The notes: generated by a model from the sequence alone, not told the origin. 63,205 bases of DNA from Lachnospiraceae bacterium (GCA_021203305.1 JAJQBK010000013.1:1-63205), one strand, 5' to 3'. Numbered from the stretch's first letter, positions 27,683 through 36,857 are shown. Numbers and translations are program-made.

Positions 27683-28636
27683 TCACGTTTCTTCCGTTGT
27701 AGTGTCATCAGGCACATCGATATCGATGTCCAACTCTCTGGGGAGGAAGCGGGGGCAGACATTTTCGCTGGAGACGATCACGGAGGCGGCCAGGCGGGTG
27801 CCGATTTCCACGGCCTCCTGCAGTGTCTTATGATAGGTCAGGCCGATGACCAGACCGGAGCAGAAGGCGTCCCCGGCGCCGGTGGTGTCCTTGACCTGAA
27901 CCTTCATGGCTGGGCAGAAGCCTTTGTGGCCTTCCTGGTCCACGTAGACGCTGCCCTTGCTGCCCATGGTCACCACCATGGCCTTGATCTGGGCGTTTCT
28001 GACCTGCTCGGCCAGCGCGTCCTCCATCTGCTCCGGCTCTATATTGCTGTAATCCTTCGCAAACAAAATCCCGGCCTCCTGCTGGTTGCAGACAAAGCAG
28101 TCCAGCTGTTTGATGAAATCCCTGCGTTTGATGGCGATACTGATGTTGGAGACAATGGCGTAGACTCTTTTGTGATACTTTTCCGCCAGTTCAAAGACTT
28201 TTTTGACAATTTCCTTGTGTATATCAATCTCCACCACAACAGAGTCGGCCTTCTCAAAGATTTCATCCCCGTGTTTTTCCAGAGTCTTTAAAATCGGCAT
28301 CAGATTGGGGCGCTGAGAAATGGACCCGGCCACATCGCCGGTGGTGTCGAAGACCGCCAGCCAGGTACCCATGCCCTGGGGAACCGTGCGAATATATTGC
28401 GTGTTGACCTTATGCCTCTGCAGCTTGTGAACCACATCCGCGCCCATGGCGGTATTGTCCACCAGACTGACGAAGGTGGGGCGCAGCTCCACGTTCGCGA
28501 TATTCTCCACCACATTGCGGCTGACGCCGCCGTGAATGTATTCGATGGTACCGGCATTTCGGCCGGTGGGGATATAATTATCCTTAGGGAAGCCTTTGAT
28601 GTCGACGAAGACGGCTCCGATGACGACAATACCCAT
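27683..28636 (-). CDS. PfkB-family carbohydrate kinase
   Basis: 317 residues with the ribokinase fold. N-terminal GIVVIGAVFVDIKGFP and the glycine pair region IHGGVSRNVVENIANVELRP match PfkB signature 1. DTTGAGDAFCSGLVIGL is signature 2 with the catalytic Asp and anion hole. The substrate is uncertain; the NVVENIANVE loop is also seen in pseudouridine and adenosine-type kinases. AGGAGG lies 8 nt before ATG. Upstream is the MntA/HepT pair on the same strand. Confidence 0.85.
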   Translation of the reverse strand: MGIVVIGAVFVDIKGFPKDNYIPTGRNAGTIEYIHGGVSRNVVENIANVELRPTFVSLVDNTAMGADVVHKLQRHKVNTQYIRTVPQGMGTWLAVFDTTGDVAGSISQRPNLMPILKTLEKHGDEIFEKADSVVVEIDIHKEIVKKVFELAEKYHKRVYAIVSNISIAIKRRDFIKQLDCFVCNQQEAGILFAKDYSNIEPEQMEDALAEQVRNAQIKAMVVTMGSKGSVYVDQEGHKGFCPAMKVQVKDTTGAGDAFCSGLVIGLTYHKTLQEAVEIGTRLAASVIVSSENVCPRFLPRELDIDIDVPDDTTTEET

Positions 28637-28668
28637 CTTTGGTACCTCCTGTGCAGGCTATTATTTTA

Positions 28669-29004
28669 TTATAATATCTTTTTAAGTTCAACAATCAGTT
28701 CCGGAAGCTCCTCAAACACAACATCCGCAATAATATTCCAGTTTGTACCATCGTAATCATGTACTAAGCGATGCCTTAATCCAGATATCATTGACCATGG
28801 AATTTCACTGTGCGTCTCTTTATATTCAGAGGACAAATAATATACGAGCTCCCCTATATTATACAGCGGCGTCGTCACAAGCCATTGCAGAGAATAGTCC
28901 TTTATCAGATCTTCCTTTTCAATCTTTTCTTTTTTTATATACTCTGTCAGCTTCTGCGCATATTCTAAAATTTTCTGAACGCGCTGTTCATCGGAATATT
29001 TCAT
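28669..29004 (-). CDS. hepT: HepT-like HEPN ribonuclease toxin
   Basis: 111 residues of the DUF86/HEPN family. The active-site motif R-x4-H is intact in SGLRHRLVHDYDGTNW, which in HepT toxins cleaves RNA and whose Tyr is the AMPylation target of MntA. It begins inside the stop codon of the nucleotidyltransferase gene (4-nt ATGA overlap), the standard antitoxin-then-toxin order. Function follows from family knowledge. Confidence 0.85.
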   Translation of the reverse strand: MKYSDEQRVQKILEYAQKLTEYIKKEKIEKEDLIKDYSLQWLVTTPLYNIGELVYYLSSEYKETHSEIPWSMISGLRHRLVHDYDGTNWNIIADVVFEELPELIVELKKIL

Positions 29005-29306
29005 GCAACCAGCACCCTCTCTTTCATTATATTCTGATAAAACGCGCTTTCCCGGTTCACTTCATGAATTTCAAATACATCAACTTCCTTTTTAAAGGAC
29101 TCTCTCAGGTCTTCAGCCAGTGCAAAAATCATAGTCAATTTGAACTTATTTCCTCCAAATACCAGAAAATCCAGGTCGCTGTCACACGTTGCTTCCCCTC
29201 TGGCATAGGAACCGAACAGATAAATTGCGTTCACCTGATATTTTAACGCAATTGGTTTTATGACCTCAGATATTTCCTCAAAAGTTAAAATATCGTCCTT
29301 TTTCAC
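29001..29306 (-). CDS. mntA: MntA-like nucleotidyltransferase antitoxin
   Basis: 101 residues with a minimal nucleotidyltransferase fold. The motif GS-x10-DxD is complete (GSYARGEATCDSDLDFLV), with a third acidic residue in VDVFEIHE. MntA antitoxins silence HepT by adding AMP to it. Starts at GTG 29306; its SD (GGGAGG) is 11 nt away, so expression may be modest. Confidence 0.85.
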   Translation of the reverse strand: MKKDDILTFEEISEVIKPIALKYQVNAIYLFGSYARGEATCDSDLDFLVFGGNKFKLTMIFALAEDLRESFKKEVDVFEIHEVNRESAFYQNIMKERVLVA

Positions 29307-29457
29307 AGTAACACTCGCCTCCCTTTCAACGGAAAGAATGATTCCCAGCCCAAAAATCTGGCATTACACCGCTTCAGTCAAATTTATTTCACTCATTTTA
29401 TCAGAAATCGGAACAGATGTCATTGTATTTCTTCAAAAAAGCGATTATGAAACATTG

Positions 29458-29486
29458 TTGCTTTCTCAAAACATAACTGCTATACT
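29458..29486 (+). promoter_or_regulatory. Promoter of nth
   Basis: TTGCTT, 17-nt spacer, TATACT, about 90 nt upstream of nth. Between it and nth lies a very short frame encoding MEEYKKKRKKKT whose TAA abuts the nth ATG. Confidence 0.6.
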
Positions 29487-29577
29487 GTTTTCATCCCGAA
29501 TGAAATGCTCAGGGAGATCATATACTGTGCAAAATATAATGGAAGAATATAAGAAGAAGCGAAAGAAGAAAACTTAA

Positions 29578-30216
29578 ATGACAAAACAGGAACTGGCGCT
29601 TGAAGTCATTGCGCGCCTGAAAAAAGAATACCCCGACACCAACTGCACCCTGAACTATGACGATGCCTGGAAGCTGTTGGTCAGCGTCCGGCTGGCGGCC
29701 CAGTGCACTGACGCCAGAGTCAATGTGGTGGTGGAAGGATTATATGAAAAATATCCGACCATCGAGGCCCTGGCTGACGCGGATGTGTCGGACATTGAGA
29801 CGATTGTGCGGCCCTGCGGGCTGGGACACTCTAAAGCGCGGGATATCAGCGCCTGTATGAAAATGCTGCGGGATGTTTACGGCGGACGGGTACCGGACAG
29901 CATGGAGGAGCTTCTGAAGCTTCCCGGCGTGGGCAGAAAAAGTGCCAACCTGATTATGGGAGATGTGTTCGGCAAGCCCGCCATCGTCACTGACACCCAT
30001 TGCATCCGGCTTTGCAACCGAATTGGCCTGGTGGACAACATTAAGGAGCCTGCCAAGGTAGAAAAAGAGCTGTGGAAAATCATTCCTCCCGGAGAGGGCA
30101 ACGACCTCTGCCACCGCTTTGTGGATCACGGGCGGGCAGTCTGCACCGCACGGACGAAGCCGTACTGCGAGCGGTGCTGCCTGAACGATATCTGCGCGTA
30201 CTGTCGGGCTCTCTGA
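29578..30216 (+). CDS. nth: Endonuclease III
   Basis: Bifunctional DNA glycosylase/AP lyase that removes oxidised pyrimidines. 212 residues; helix-hairpin-helix LPGVGRKSANLIMG with the catalytic Lys, and the catalytic Asp in VTDTHCIRLCNRIG. The C-terminal iron-sulfur ligands are arranged C-x7-C-x2-C-x5-C (CTARTKPYCERCCLNDIC), one residue longer in the first spacer than the usual C-x6. All four Cys are present. The upstream RBS is weak (AAGAAG), possibly compensated by coupling to the lysine-rich mini-ORF. Confidence 0.95.
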   Translation: MTKQELALEVIARLKKEYPDTNCTLNYDDAWKLLVSVRLAAQCTDARVNVVVEGLYEKYPTIEALADADVSDIETIVRPCGLGHSKARDISACMKMLRDVYGGRVPDSMEELLKLPGVGRKSANLIMGDVFGKPAIVTDTHCIRLCNRIGLVDNIKEPAKVEKELWKIIPPGEGNDLCHRFVDHGRAVCTARTKPYCERCCLNDICAYCRAL

Positions 30217-30284
30217 CCACTCATGCTATCACACGCCCTGATAGAAGCCCTTCCCGATGATCTCACTGCTCCTGGTGATCATCG

Positions 30285-30372
30285 GGAACGATCCTTCTCT
30301 ATCACAGCATCGGGCAGATCATCAATGAACACAAGGCCTGGGGCAATCAGTTCGTGGAAAATCTGCAATAAA
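30285..30372 (+). pseudogene. Remnant of a DUF1016 (YhcG-type) nuclease N-terminus
   Basis: In one frame the bases read LYHSIGQIINEHKAWGNQFV then ENLQ and stop. This resembles the N-terminal DUF1016 segment 'xxWxIGxxINExKxWGxKFIExL' of PDDEXK nucleases found in defence islands. No start codon or nuclease domain remains; the preceding bases after nth hold nothing recognisable. A fragment of about 25 residues, so the call is tentative. Confidence 0.4.
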
Positions 30373-30388
30373 CTGCCAATACTTCATA

Positions 30389-31051
30389 TCACATCTTTAA
30401 TCCGCAATCACTCATTATCCTTTCGATAATCTCATTAATTGCTAATGCCGGATTTTCTCTGTAATATTTATATCCTTTATACTCGACCAGACGATATCCA
30501 TTCTCCTGATTTCCAGCCATTATAACATTTGCCCTGGCAATCGCATCCCGAACATTATCAAGTGTCAGCTGCTTCAAGCATCTCTTGAAATTAGCTTCAT
30601 GCTTATACTCATCCATATTTTCAAAGTTCTCCCCATACGCGCGATTCAATGGTTCAATATAATTTCTGCGGTGCGCATAAGAGCCGTTACAATCAATCTT
30701 ATGTAAAATAATCCACAAATCAAAAGTCAGGTTCGAATAGCCGAATTTGTAAGTAATCTGCTTTCCTATACCCATGGCTGCTTTCATATTGTCCATCGTC
30801 TCGGTAAACTGCCTTACATGGACGGGTTCTCCGCTCTCATAATCTGACAGATGCCAGATTTCTGTCTTACCAGTCATTGCCAGAGACTTTGCTCTTTTCA
30901 ATGGATTTTTTTGCACTGGCGCATCAAATGTAACTTTATAATCGGCCTCTTCGCACTCATTGATACGCTCCTTCAGCCAGTCCAGATATCACTTTTCTGT
31001 CTCACCCTCCACAGAAAAATAATATTTTTTTGCGGGTTTTCTCTTGATCAA
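30389..31051 (-). pseudogene. RloB-like TOPRIM protein, interrupted by a TGA stop
   Basis: The frame opens at TTG 31051, overlapping the TAA of the upstream ATPase with AGGAGG before it. It reads LIKRKPAKKYYFSVEGETEK, then TGA (30989-30991), then YLDWLKERINECEEADYKV and on to the end at 30389 without a shift. The total is 220 codons. The stop most likely replaces Trp (TGG to TGA). VEGETEKxYL is the TOPRIM-type acidic motif of the RloB family. The downstream part could only restart as a truncated 175-residue protein lacking that motif. Partner of the AAA ATPase at 31052-32383. Confidence 0.8.
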
Positions 31052-32383
31052 TTATCCCTCCTCACTTTCCGCGTTCATAATTTCCTCAAAAATCGGAGTA
31101 AAGTCAATGTCCTTGATAGCGCCATACTCGCTTACAAAATAATGCCGCATATAATCATCGTGCTTCCTGACGCCCTTATCTCCCGTTGTGCCGAAATCAG
31201 ACAGTGCATAGAGAACACTCAGGTGTGTATCATCATCCCTCTCCACAAACTTGATCTCATCCCTTCTGAACAGATTTGAATTCAGGAAAGCAGGATTATG
31301 TGTATTAAAAATAAGCTGTGCGTGACGAGTGTTGATATCATTATTATGAAATATATTAATAATATTCATCAATGCCATCGGATGAATAGACGCGTCAAAT
31401 TCATCCACAACTAAAGTACCACCTGTCATAACCGCTTTTAATACAAGCGGAAAAATTGTAACGAAGCGGATTGTACCATAGGATTCAAATAATTCTGCCG
31501 CCATAGTGGCAATCTTTCCATTTTCCTCATCCTTGAAAACAGAGCACAGCCTTGCCCCTGTATCGTCATCTCCTGTCACATATCCCACGGCATTGGAATT
31601 AATACCAAAAACCTCCGCCGCTCTGTTTACCGTTTTCTCAATATATATCGCAGGCTTCTGAGGATCAGCAAAGTGTTTGATCAGCTGAAGAGAGTCCGCT
31701 CTGCATATGACCATAAACTTATTTGTAAACCAATCCGTAATGAGTTTTACTAACTTCTGAGAATATAACAGCTTAAATCCATTCGTTAAAAACAATTCCT
31801 CCTGATTCAAACTGTTTAATGCAATCTGTCTGATACCGTTCACATTTACCCCATCAGAATCCAACAGATAGTCTTTGATTATATTCAGATTCTGAATTTC
31901 AAGTGTTGCCCCTCTGTCAACTATAACCGTCTCATCCACTGTCAGTTTTTCTGACAAGATCTTTCTGTTATAGGAATCATCCAGAAACTTTCCCAATTCC
32001 ATTGTCAAATCATATTGAATCAATAAACCGCTTTCCCAGAATGTAATGCCAAAAGAAACCGGCGTCGCTTCCCTCAAAGTATTGTTCGGTATCAGTTCCA
32101 GTGATTCCGATGCAGGATTTGGAGAGCCTTTTCCCACCGCATTGCGAATATTTCCCCTCAGTACAATTGAGCGAACCGTATCCATCGCGCCGATCACATT
32201 CGACTTACCAGCAGCATTTGGCCCATAAATCACGGAAGTGCTCAGCCCTTTGATCGTCCTTTTCCCACATTTAAATTTACTGAGACTATAATCAAGCCCT
32301 TTCTGCTTTGGAGCAGTCTCCATGGAGAACACCGTCTCATCCACAAATGATTTATAATTCTTTACTCGAAACTGTAAGAGCAT
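31052..32383 (-). CDS. AAA15-family ATPase (RloA/AbiLi-like)
   Basis: 443 residues of the OLD/RecF-like AAA15 group. N-terminal FRVKNYKSFVDETVFSM, Walker A YGPNAAGKSNVIGAM at about residues 53-67, and C-terminal Walker B LVVDEFDASIHPMAL followed by an HAQLIFNTHNPAFL sensor region. Start moved to ATG 32383, seven bases after GGAGG. Paired with a RloB-like gene it forms a two-gene unit like AbiL, and analogous to PARIS (ATPase plus TOPRIM nuclease). The defence role is inferred from this pairing. Confidence 0.8.
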   Translation of the reverse strand: MLLQFRVKNYKSFVDETVFSMETAPKQKGLDYSLSKFKCGKRTIKGLSTSVIYGPNAAGKSNVIGAMDTVRSIVLRGNIRNAVGKGSPNPASESLELIPNNTLREATPVSFGITFWESGLLIQYDLTMELGKFLDDSYNRKILSEKLTVDETVIVDRGATLEIQNLNIIKDYLLDSDGVNVNGIRQIALNSLNQEELFLTNGFKLLYSQKLVKLITDWFTNKFMVICRADSLQLIKHFADPQKPAIYIEKTVNRAAEVFGINSNAVGYVTGDDDTGARLCSVFKDEENGKIATMAAELFESYGTIRFVTIFPLVLKAVMTGGTLVVDEFDASIHPMALMNIINIFHNNDINTRHAQLIFNTHNPAFLNSNLFRRDEIKFVERDDDTHLSVLYALSDFGTTGDKGVRKHDDYMRHYFVSEYGAIKDIDFTPIFEEIMNAESEEG

Positions 32384-32704
32384 ATCCAATCCTCCATTCT
32401 GTAAAATATTTGCAAAATCTGTTTCCTTATCATACCAATATTATGCCGGAAAGTCAATTAAATATGCTTCATTTTGCATTTTTCCTGCAAATTTATTTTT
32501 AGTACATTCTTCCTGTCCGTTCCCGCAAAGTCGATATGTCACCTCTTTTCAGGTTTTTTAAAACCTTTTTATTTTGTAATCATACATTAACATTTTACAC
32601 AATATTTGTCAATGTCTGTCTGACGATAAAGGAACAAGACAATATCATAAATAACTGCAAATACGAGGACCCCGATCATCTGTTATGCGCTTCCGCAACC
32701 CTGT
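32384..32704. other. Gap between the ATPase gene and the 32.7-kb terminator
   Basis: Contains the minus-strand promoter at 32429-32457. The rest (32458-32704) is AT-rich and shows no gene; a TTTTTTAAAACCTTTTTATTTTG-like run lies near 32556, and no repeat other than the terminator that follows was found. Confidence 0.5.
32429..32457 (-). promoter_or_regulatory. Promoter of the ATPase/RloB-like unit
   Basis: Minus-strand TTGACT, 17-nt spacer, TATGAT, about 45 nt before the ATPase ATG. Confidence 0.7.
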
Positions 32705-32753
32705 AAAAATCCCTCCTGCTGTAATACATGGTATCCGGCAGAAGGGATTTTTT
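32705..32753. terminator. Repeated terminator hairpin, copy 1
   Basis: AAAAATCCCTCCTGCTG pairs with CGGCAGAAGGGATTTTTT; A and T runs on both sides make it bidirectional. It can end the surface-protein gene. A related copy with the same outer arms and some of the loop lies at 50963-51012. Confidence 0.75.
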
Positions 32754-32789
32754 GTGAATGTGCGGAACTACGTTTTCATGAGGCTGTGA

Positions 32790-35700
32790 TTATCTGCTGT
32801 GTTTCCGTTTTGCGTGATAGACGGCTATGCCAACTACGCCGGCGCCGGATATAAGCAGCAGTACAAGCCACAGCACCAGCCGACTGTTGTCTCCCGTCTG
32901 CACGCTTGTTGTGCCGCTCGCGGATGTGCCGGAGGTATCTGTATTATCTGTCGTGTTATCAGTCTGCGTGGCCGTGTCGGCAGTTTCCTGCACCGTTGTT
33001 TTTGTGGTAAGATCTTCATCCGTTCCGTCAATGACCCTGATGGCGGTGTAATCCGTCTTGTAGCTGTCGCCGCAGTCCTCGCAGATATGAAGGGTGTAGC
33101 CCTGCTCCGTATAAGTGGGCGCGATTACTGTAGCGGTATAGCTGTGGTCCGTCACGGTAAGCGTATAGGAAGCCGTTGTCTTATTATAATTATCTGTCTC
33201 CGCTGCCGTGGCCGTAATAATTGCGGTACCGGCGCCTGTGATGGTCACCTTACCGTTCTCGTCCACTGTTGCAGCGTCTGTGTTGTCGGAGGCGTAGCTG
33301 ATTGCGCCGTCTACGGTGGTCCGGGTCAGTTCATTGGTAAAGGCTTCGTCATTGATGTGCTTTATCACACTGTCCCCACTGTAGGAGAGGGATTGTGCGG
33401 CCTTGTTCACGGTGATGGACACTTCCGCCTCTGCCGTCGCGCCGCCGTCATATGCCACGATAATCGTGGCGGTGTATGTCCCTGTGTTGAGGCCGGCAAC
33501 AGGCCGGATTGTATAGCTGGTGTTCGTGCCTTGCGCAGTCACGGTGCTGCCACTGCCCGCAATGGTAAAGCTGGCGGAAGAAACCGTAACACTCGTGATA
33601 GTCGCATCGCTGTTGCCGCTGTTTGTAATCGTTATGGCCTTTGCGTCCGGCTGCGTGTAGCCGTAGGTCACATCGTCAAAGGCCGGGGCGGCAACGGCCA
33701 GGGAGTAGGTGCGCTCCGTGCCGCTTCCTATCGTCACGCTTGCGGCCTCGCCTGAAAATGCGCTGTCTGTTGCCTTATAGCGCACATAGTATGTCCCCGC
33801 CGCGAGACTGTCAATAGTCGTGCCTGTGCAGGCTGTCCATGTGCTGCCGTCCGCGCTGTATTCCATAGCCGTTGTTACACCCGTGATTTGTCCGTCGTTC
33901 TCGCCTTGCCACTGCTCGTCAACTGCCGTAACACTCGGCGCGCCCGGGCGGGAGGCAAGCGTGTTTGTCGTTTCCGCGCTTGCGCTTGCCGCTGTGTCTG
34001 CCGCTCTGCGGACGTACAGCGTGCCGTCCGGGGTGACAGTAAGCGTACTGCTCCATGTGCTGCCGTCTGTGCTGATTTCATAGCCGCTTGCCGCCGCCGC
34101 GGTTTCATCAGAATAGTCAATGCTGTAACCCGCGCCCTCCGCCGGGGCCACATAGGTCAGGCTGTATACGGCGGTGTAGGTGGTGTCATCGGTTATTGCG
34201 CCCACCGTCGGCGACCAGCCGCTGAAAGTATAGATATAGGTGCCGTCAGTATCCTTTGTCGGCTCATCGCCGGAATAAGACAGGGTCACGCCGGACTGCA
34301 CCATGTCAGTTTTCAGGGTATTGTCGTCGTTTTTCCAGGTAACGGTATAGAAGTTAAGCGCCGTGCTTGCTTCGGATTCCGCGCTGCTGCTGTAATTGTC
34401 CGTTCCGACTGCCGTGACGGTAAACGTATAGCTGCCCGCTTCGGTGATTGTAAAGGTTGTGCTTGTTTCTGTTACAGAAACCGCATTGCCCTCGGCTGCA
34501 CCGTCTTTATAAAGCTGCACCGTATAGCTGCCTGCGTTTGTTACCTCGTCCCACGATGCGGTCACCGTTGTTGTGGTGCCGCTCCATCGGAGATTGACCG
34601 GCACGGAAAGCTGCGTGGCAGTTATAGTAAAACTCACGCTGGCTGTCGCCCCGCCAACGGTAATTTGGGCAGTGTATGTTCCGGCATTCACCACGTTTTC
34701 TGCGTCAACCACAGCGCCGGAGGAATCCAGATACTCCACAGTCGGCGTATCGCCCTTCCAATCGGTTCCGCAGCTCACGCTCGCTGCTTTGGAGCTACCG
34801 TCATAGGCCAGGCTGCCTGGTTCTGCGAGGGTAGCCGTTGCGCTGTGACCGCACCACCAGTTGGCGCAGCTTTCCGTGATAATGTTTTCGGAGGCAGTGT
34901 AGGTCAAGCTATGACCTATCGCCGCTATCGTCACATCGTTCAGGGTTGTTGTATCCCCCGACATATTGCTGAAATACCCTCCGCACACAGAGCAGTACCA
35001 GTATTCGCTGTTTCCTGTCTCCGTGCAGGTCGCCCCTTGCGGCTCTACGTGCGTCAGGCTGTGTGTCGCTGCGGGAACTGTACTATTGCTGTAAATCGCC
35101 GTGCCTGCACAATTCGTACCGTAGTACACCGCGCCGTGCGAGCTATCCAAAACAGGGTAGCTGTCCGCAGTCCCGCTGTCAAGGTTTTGATACCACGTTG
35201 TACCGGCCGAAACACTTCCGTTGAGCAGATACGCCACCTCGCCGGAAGCAAACTCGGCGGTGGTTTTCGCCGTCGGCTCCACCGTCACGCCGCTGCCGTT
35301 TGCCCCAACGCCGGCAAGCGTACTGCTGTCGCTGCTCAAATAGTAACAGTTCGAGACTTCGCCCACGTTTTGGTTAATCCTGCCAACTATCGCGCCGGTA
35401 TAGCTGACAATGGAGCTGCTGTCCACGCCGGACACTGTGCCGACATTGACGCAGTTGGTCACAATCGCATTTGCATTGTTGATGTAGGCGATGATACCGC
35501 CGGTATAAATTCCATCGGATGCCGCCGCCGTGCCGCCGCTTGTGTCAACCGTGCCGTAGTTCGCGCAGTTCGTTATCGTTGCCGAGTTCATATAGCCGAC
35601 AAGTCCGCCCACGCAGTCGAGTACGCCGCTGGCCTTAACTGTGCCGTTATTTACACAAAGCTCCATCGTCGAGCCGCCCTCAACGGTTGCCGCAACGCCG

Positions 35701-36857
35701 CCGAAGGTGCCTTTTTTGCTGTCATATACGGTCACGCTGACATTGGAAGTCAAATTCGAGAGCGTTCCGTTATTGCTTACCGTGCCGACGATGCCGCCCG
35801 CATAGAGCGAGCTGCCGCTGACATCAATCGCGCCCGATACCGTCAAGTTCTTTACGGTTCCCGCCGATACGTAGCCGAACAGTCCCATATAAGTTGATGC
35901 GGTTGTTATCGACATTCCCGAAACGGTATAGCCGTCGCCATCGAATGTCCCCGTGTACGGCGCGTCTTTTGTGCCGATAGGCGTCCACTCATACCCGTCA
36001 GGAATGGTGATGTTCGTCGTCAATACCGCATTCGCGCCTGTGTTCGCCGCCGTGATGTCCTTCTGTGTCGTGTCGCCGCTTACGAGAGACGCGAACCAGA
36101 AAAGCTGTCCCGCGTTGGAGATTTCATATACGCCCTCGCTGTTCAGTGTCGCGGGCTGATATGCGCCGCAGTCGTCACAAAAACCGTTAGTGTAGCTCGA
36201 ATGAGAACAGGATGCGGATTGTCTCGTTACTGTCAGGGTGTAAGTGTTGGTTGTATCGCTCCCGTCGTCGGCTGTTATGACAATAGGAATGGAATTTTCA
36301 CCAACACTTAAGCTGACGGTTGACGCGGCTCCGCTTGTTGCCGTTGTGCCGTTCACCGTCATAGATTTCACGCCGGTTCCAGTATTCAGCGTCGGCGTAA
36401 TGCCAATGCTTGTCACGCTGTTGTCTACTGTCACCGCGTACTCCCGCGTTCCCGCCGCAAAGCTTGGCGAGAGCGTGCCGGAGGACAGGGCGATAGAGCT
36501 TAGCGTCAGGTCGTATACGGCAACATTATAGAAACCTGTGATTTCACATACGCCGTAATTATAAAATGTGCCTCCGTCAAACTCATTGCTTGAATAAGCT
36601 GTTGTTATCGTTCCATAGTTTGTTAAAGTATGATAGTTTAATTTTATATACTGATAAGCTGATTGTGTTAATGCAAAAGTTACGCCTTCCGCTATCGTTG
36701 TATCGGCATTCAAGTAGATAGTATCATCTCTTTCCTCAACATCAGAACTGATTGTGCCGCCGTAGTATACCAACGCAAACGCTGTTGTAGGCAGCATACA
36801 AAAGCAGAGTATTACCGCCAATACTAAACCTATCATTCTCCTGATTTTACATTTCAT
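32790..36857 (-). CDS. Large cell-surface protein with cadherin-like, GLUG-like, Fn3 and InlB-type regions
   Basis: 1355 residues. Signal peptide at 1-28 (LVLAVILCFCMLPTTAFA). A cadherin-like beta-sandwich covers about 116-213 (LSSIALSSGTLSPSF...). Next come a small Cys/His segment (CSHSSYTNGFCDDC) and GLUG-like repeats (GGLVGYMNSATITNCANYGT, about 290-500). A fibronectin-like domain follows (VNLRWSGTTTTVTASWDEV), then an InlB/Listeria-type repeat (FSGWSPTVGAITDDTTYTAV) and several Ig-like domains. The C-terminus is VQTGDNS, a hydrophobic helix and KRKHSR: a variant sortase-type anchor without LPxTG. An adhesin or matrix role is likely; the ligand is unknown. AAAGGAGG precedes ATG. Confidence 0.85.
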   Translation of the reverse strand: MKCKIRRMIGLVLAVILCFCMLPTTAFALVYYGGTISSDVEERDDTIYLNADTTIAEGVTFALTQSAYQYIKLNYHTLTNYGTITTAYSSNEFDGGTFYNYGVCEITGFYNVAVYDLTLSSIALSSGTLSPSFAAGTREYAVTVDNSVTSIGITPTLNTGTGVKSMTVNGTTATSGAASTVSLSVGENSIPIVITADDGSDTTNTYTLTVTRQSASCSHSSYTNGFCDDCGAYQPATLNSEGVYEISNAGQLFWFASLVSGDTTQKDITAANTGANAVLTTNITIPDGYEWTPIGTKDAPYTGTFDGDGYTVSGMSITTASTYMGLFGYVSAGTVKNLTVSGAIDVSGSSLYAGGIVGTVSNNGTLSNLTSNVSVTVYDSKKGTFGGVAATVEGGSTMELCVNNGTVKASGVLDCVGGLVGYMNSATITNCANYGTVDTSGGTAAASDGIYTGGIIAYINNANAIVTNCVNVGTVSGVDSSSIVSYTGAIVGRINQNVGEVSNCYYLSSDSSTLAGVGANGSGVTVEPTAKTTAEFASGEVAYLLNGSVSAGTTWYQNLDSGTADSYPVLDSSHGAVYYGTNCAGTAIYSNSTVPAATHSLTHVEPQGATCTETGNSEYWYCSVCGGYFSNMSGDTTTLNDVTIAAIGHSLTYTASENIITESCANWWCGHSATATLAEPGSLAYDGSSKAASVSCGTDWKGDTPTVEYLDSSGAVVDAENVVNAGTYTAQITVGGATASVSFTITATQLSVPVNLRWSGTTTTVTASWDEVTNAGSYTVQLYKDGAAEGNAVSVTETSTTFTITEAGSYTFTVTAVGTDNYSSSAESEASTALNFYTVTWKNDDNTLKTDMVQSGVTLSYSGDEPTKDTDGTYIYTFSGWSPTVGAITDDTTYTAVYSLTYVAPAEGAGYSIDYSDETAAAASGYEISTDGSTWSSTLTVTPDGTLYVRRAADTAASASAETTNTLASRPGAPSVTAVDEQWQGENDGQITGVTTAMEYSADGSTWTACTGTTIDSLAAGTYYVRYKATDSAFSGEAASVTIGSGTERTYSLAVAAPAFDDVTYGYTQPDAKAITITNSGNSDATITSVTVSSASFTIAGSGSTVTAQGTNTSYTIRPVAGLNTGTYTATIIVAYDGGATAEAEVSITVNKAAQSLSYSGDSVIKHINDEAFTNELTRTTVDGAISYASDNTDAATVDENGKVTITGAGTAIITATAAETDNYNKTTASYTLTVTDHSYTATVIAPTYTEQGYTLHICEDCGDSYKTDYTAIRVIDGTDEDLTTKTTVQETADTATQTDNTTDNTDTSGTSASGTTSVQTGDNSRLVLWLVLLLISGAGVVGIAVYHAKRKHSR

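Noticed and set aside
29260-29577. 105-codon frame upstream of nth
   Set aside because: It crosses the mntA start and the nth promoter and has no RBS. Only its last 12 codons could be a leader peptide.
33888-35897. 669-codon open frame on the plus strand
   Set aside because: It lies wholly antisense to the surface-protein gene, has no RBS and shows Cys/Arg-rich composition typical of an antisense shadow of a GC-biased repetitive gene.
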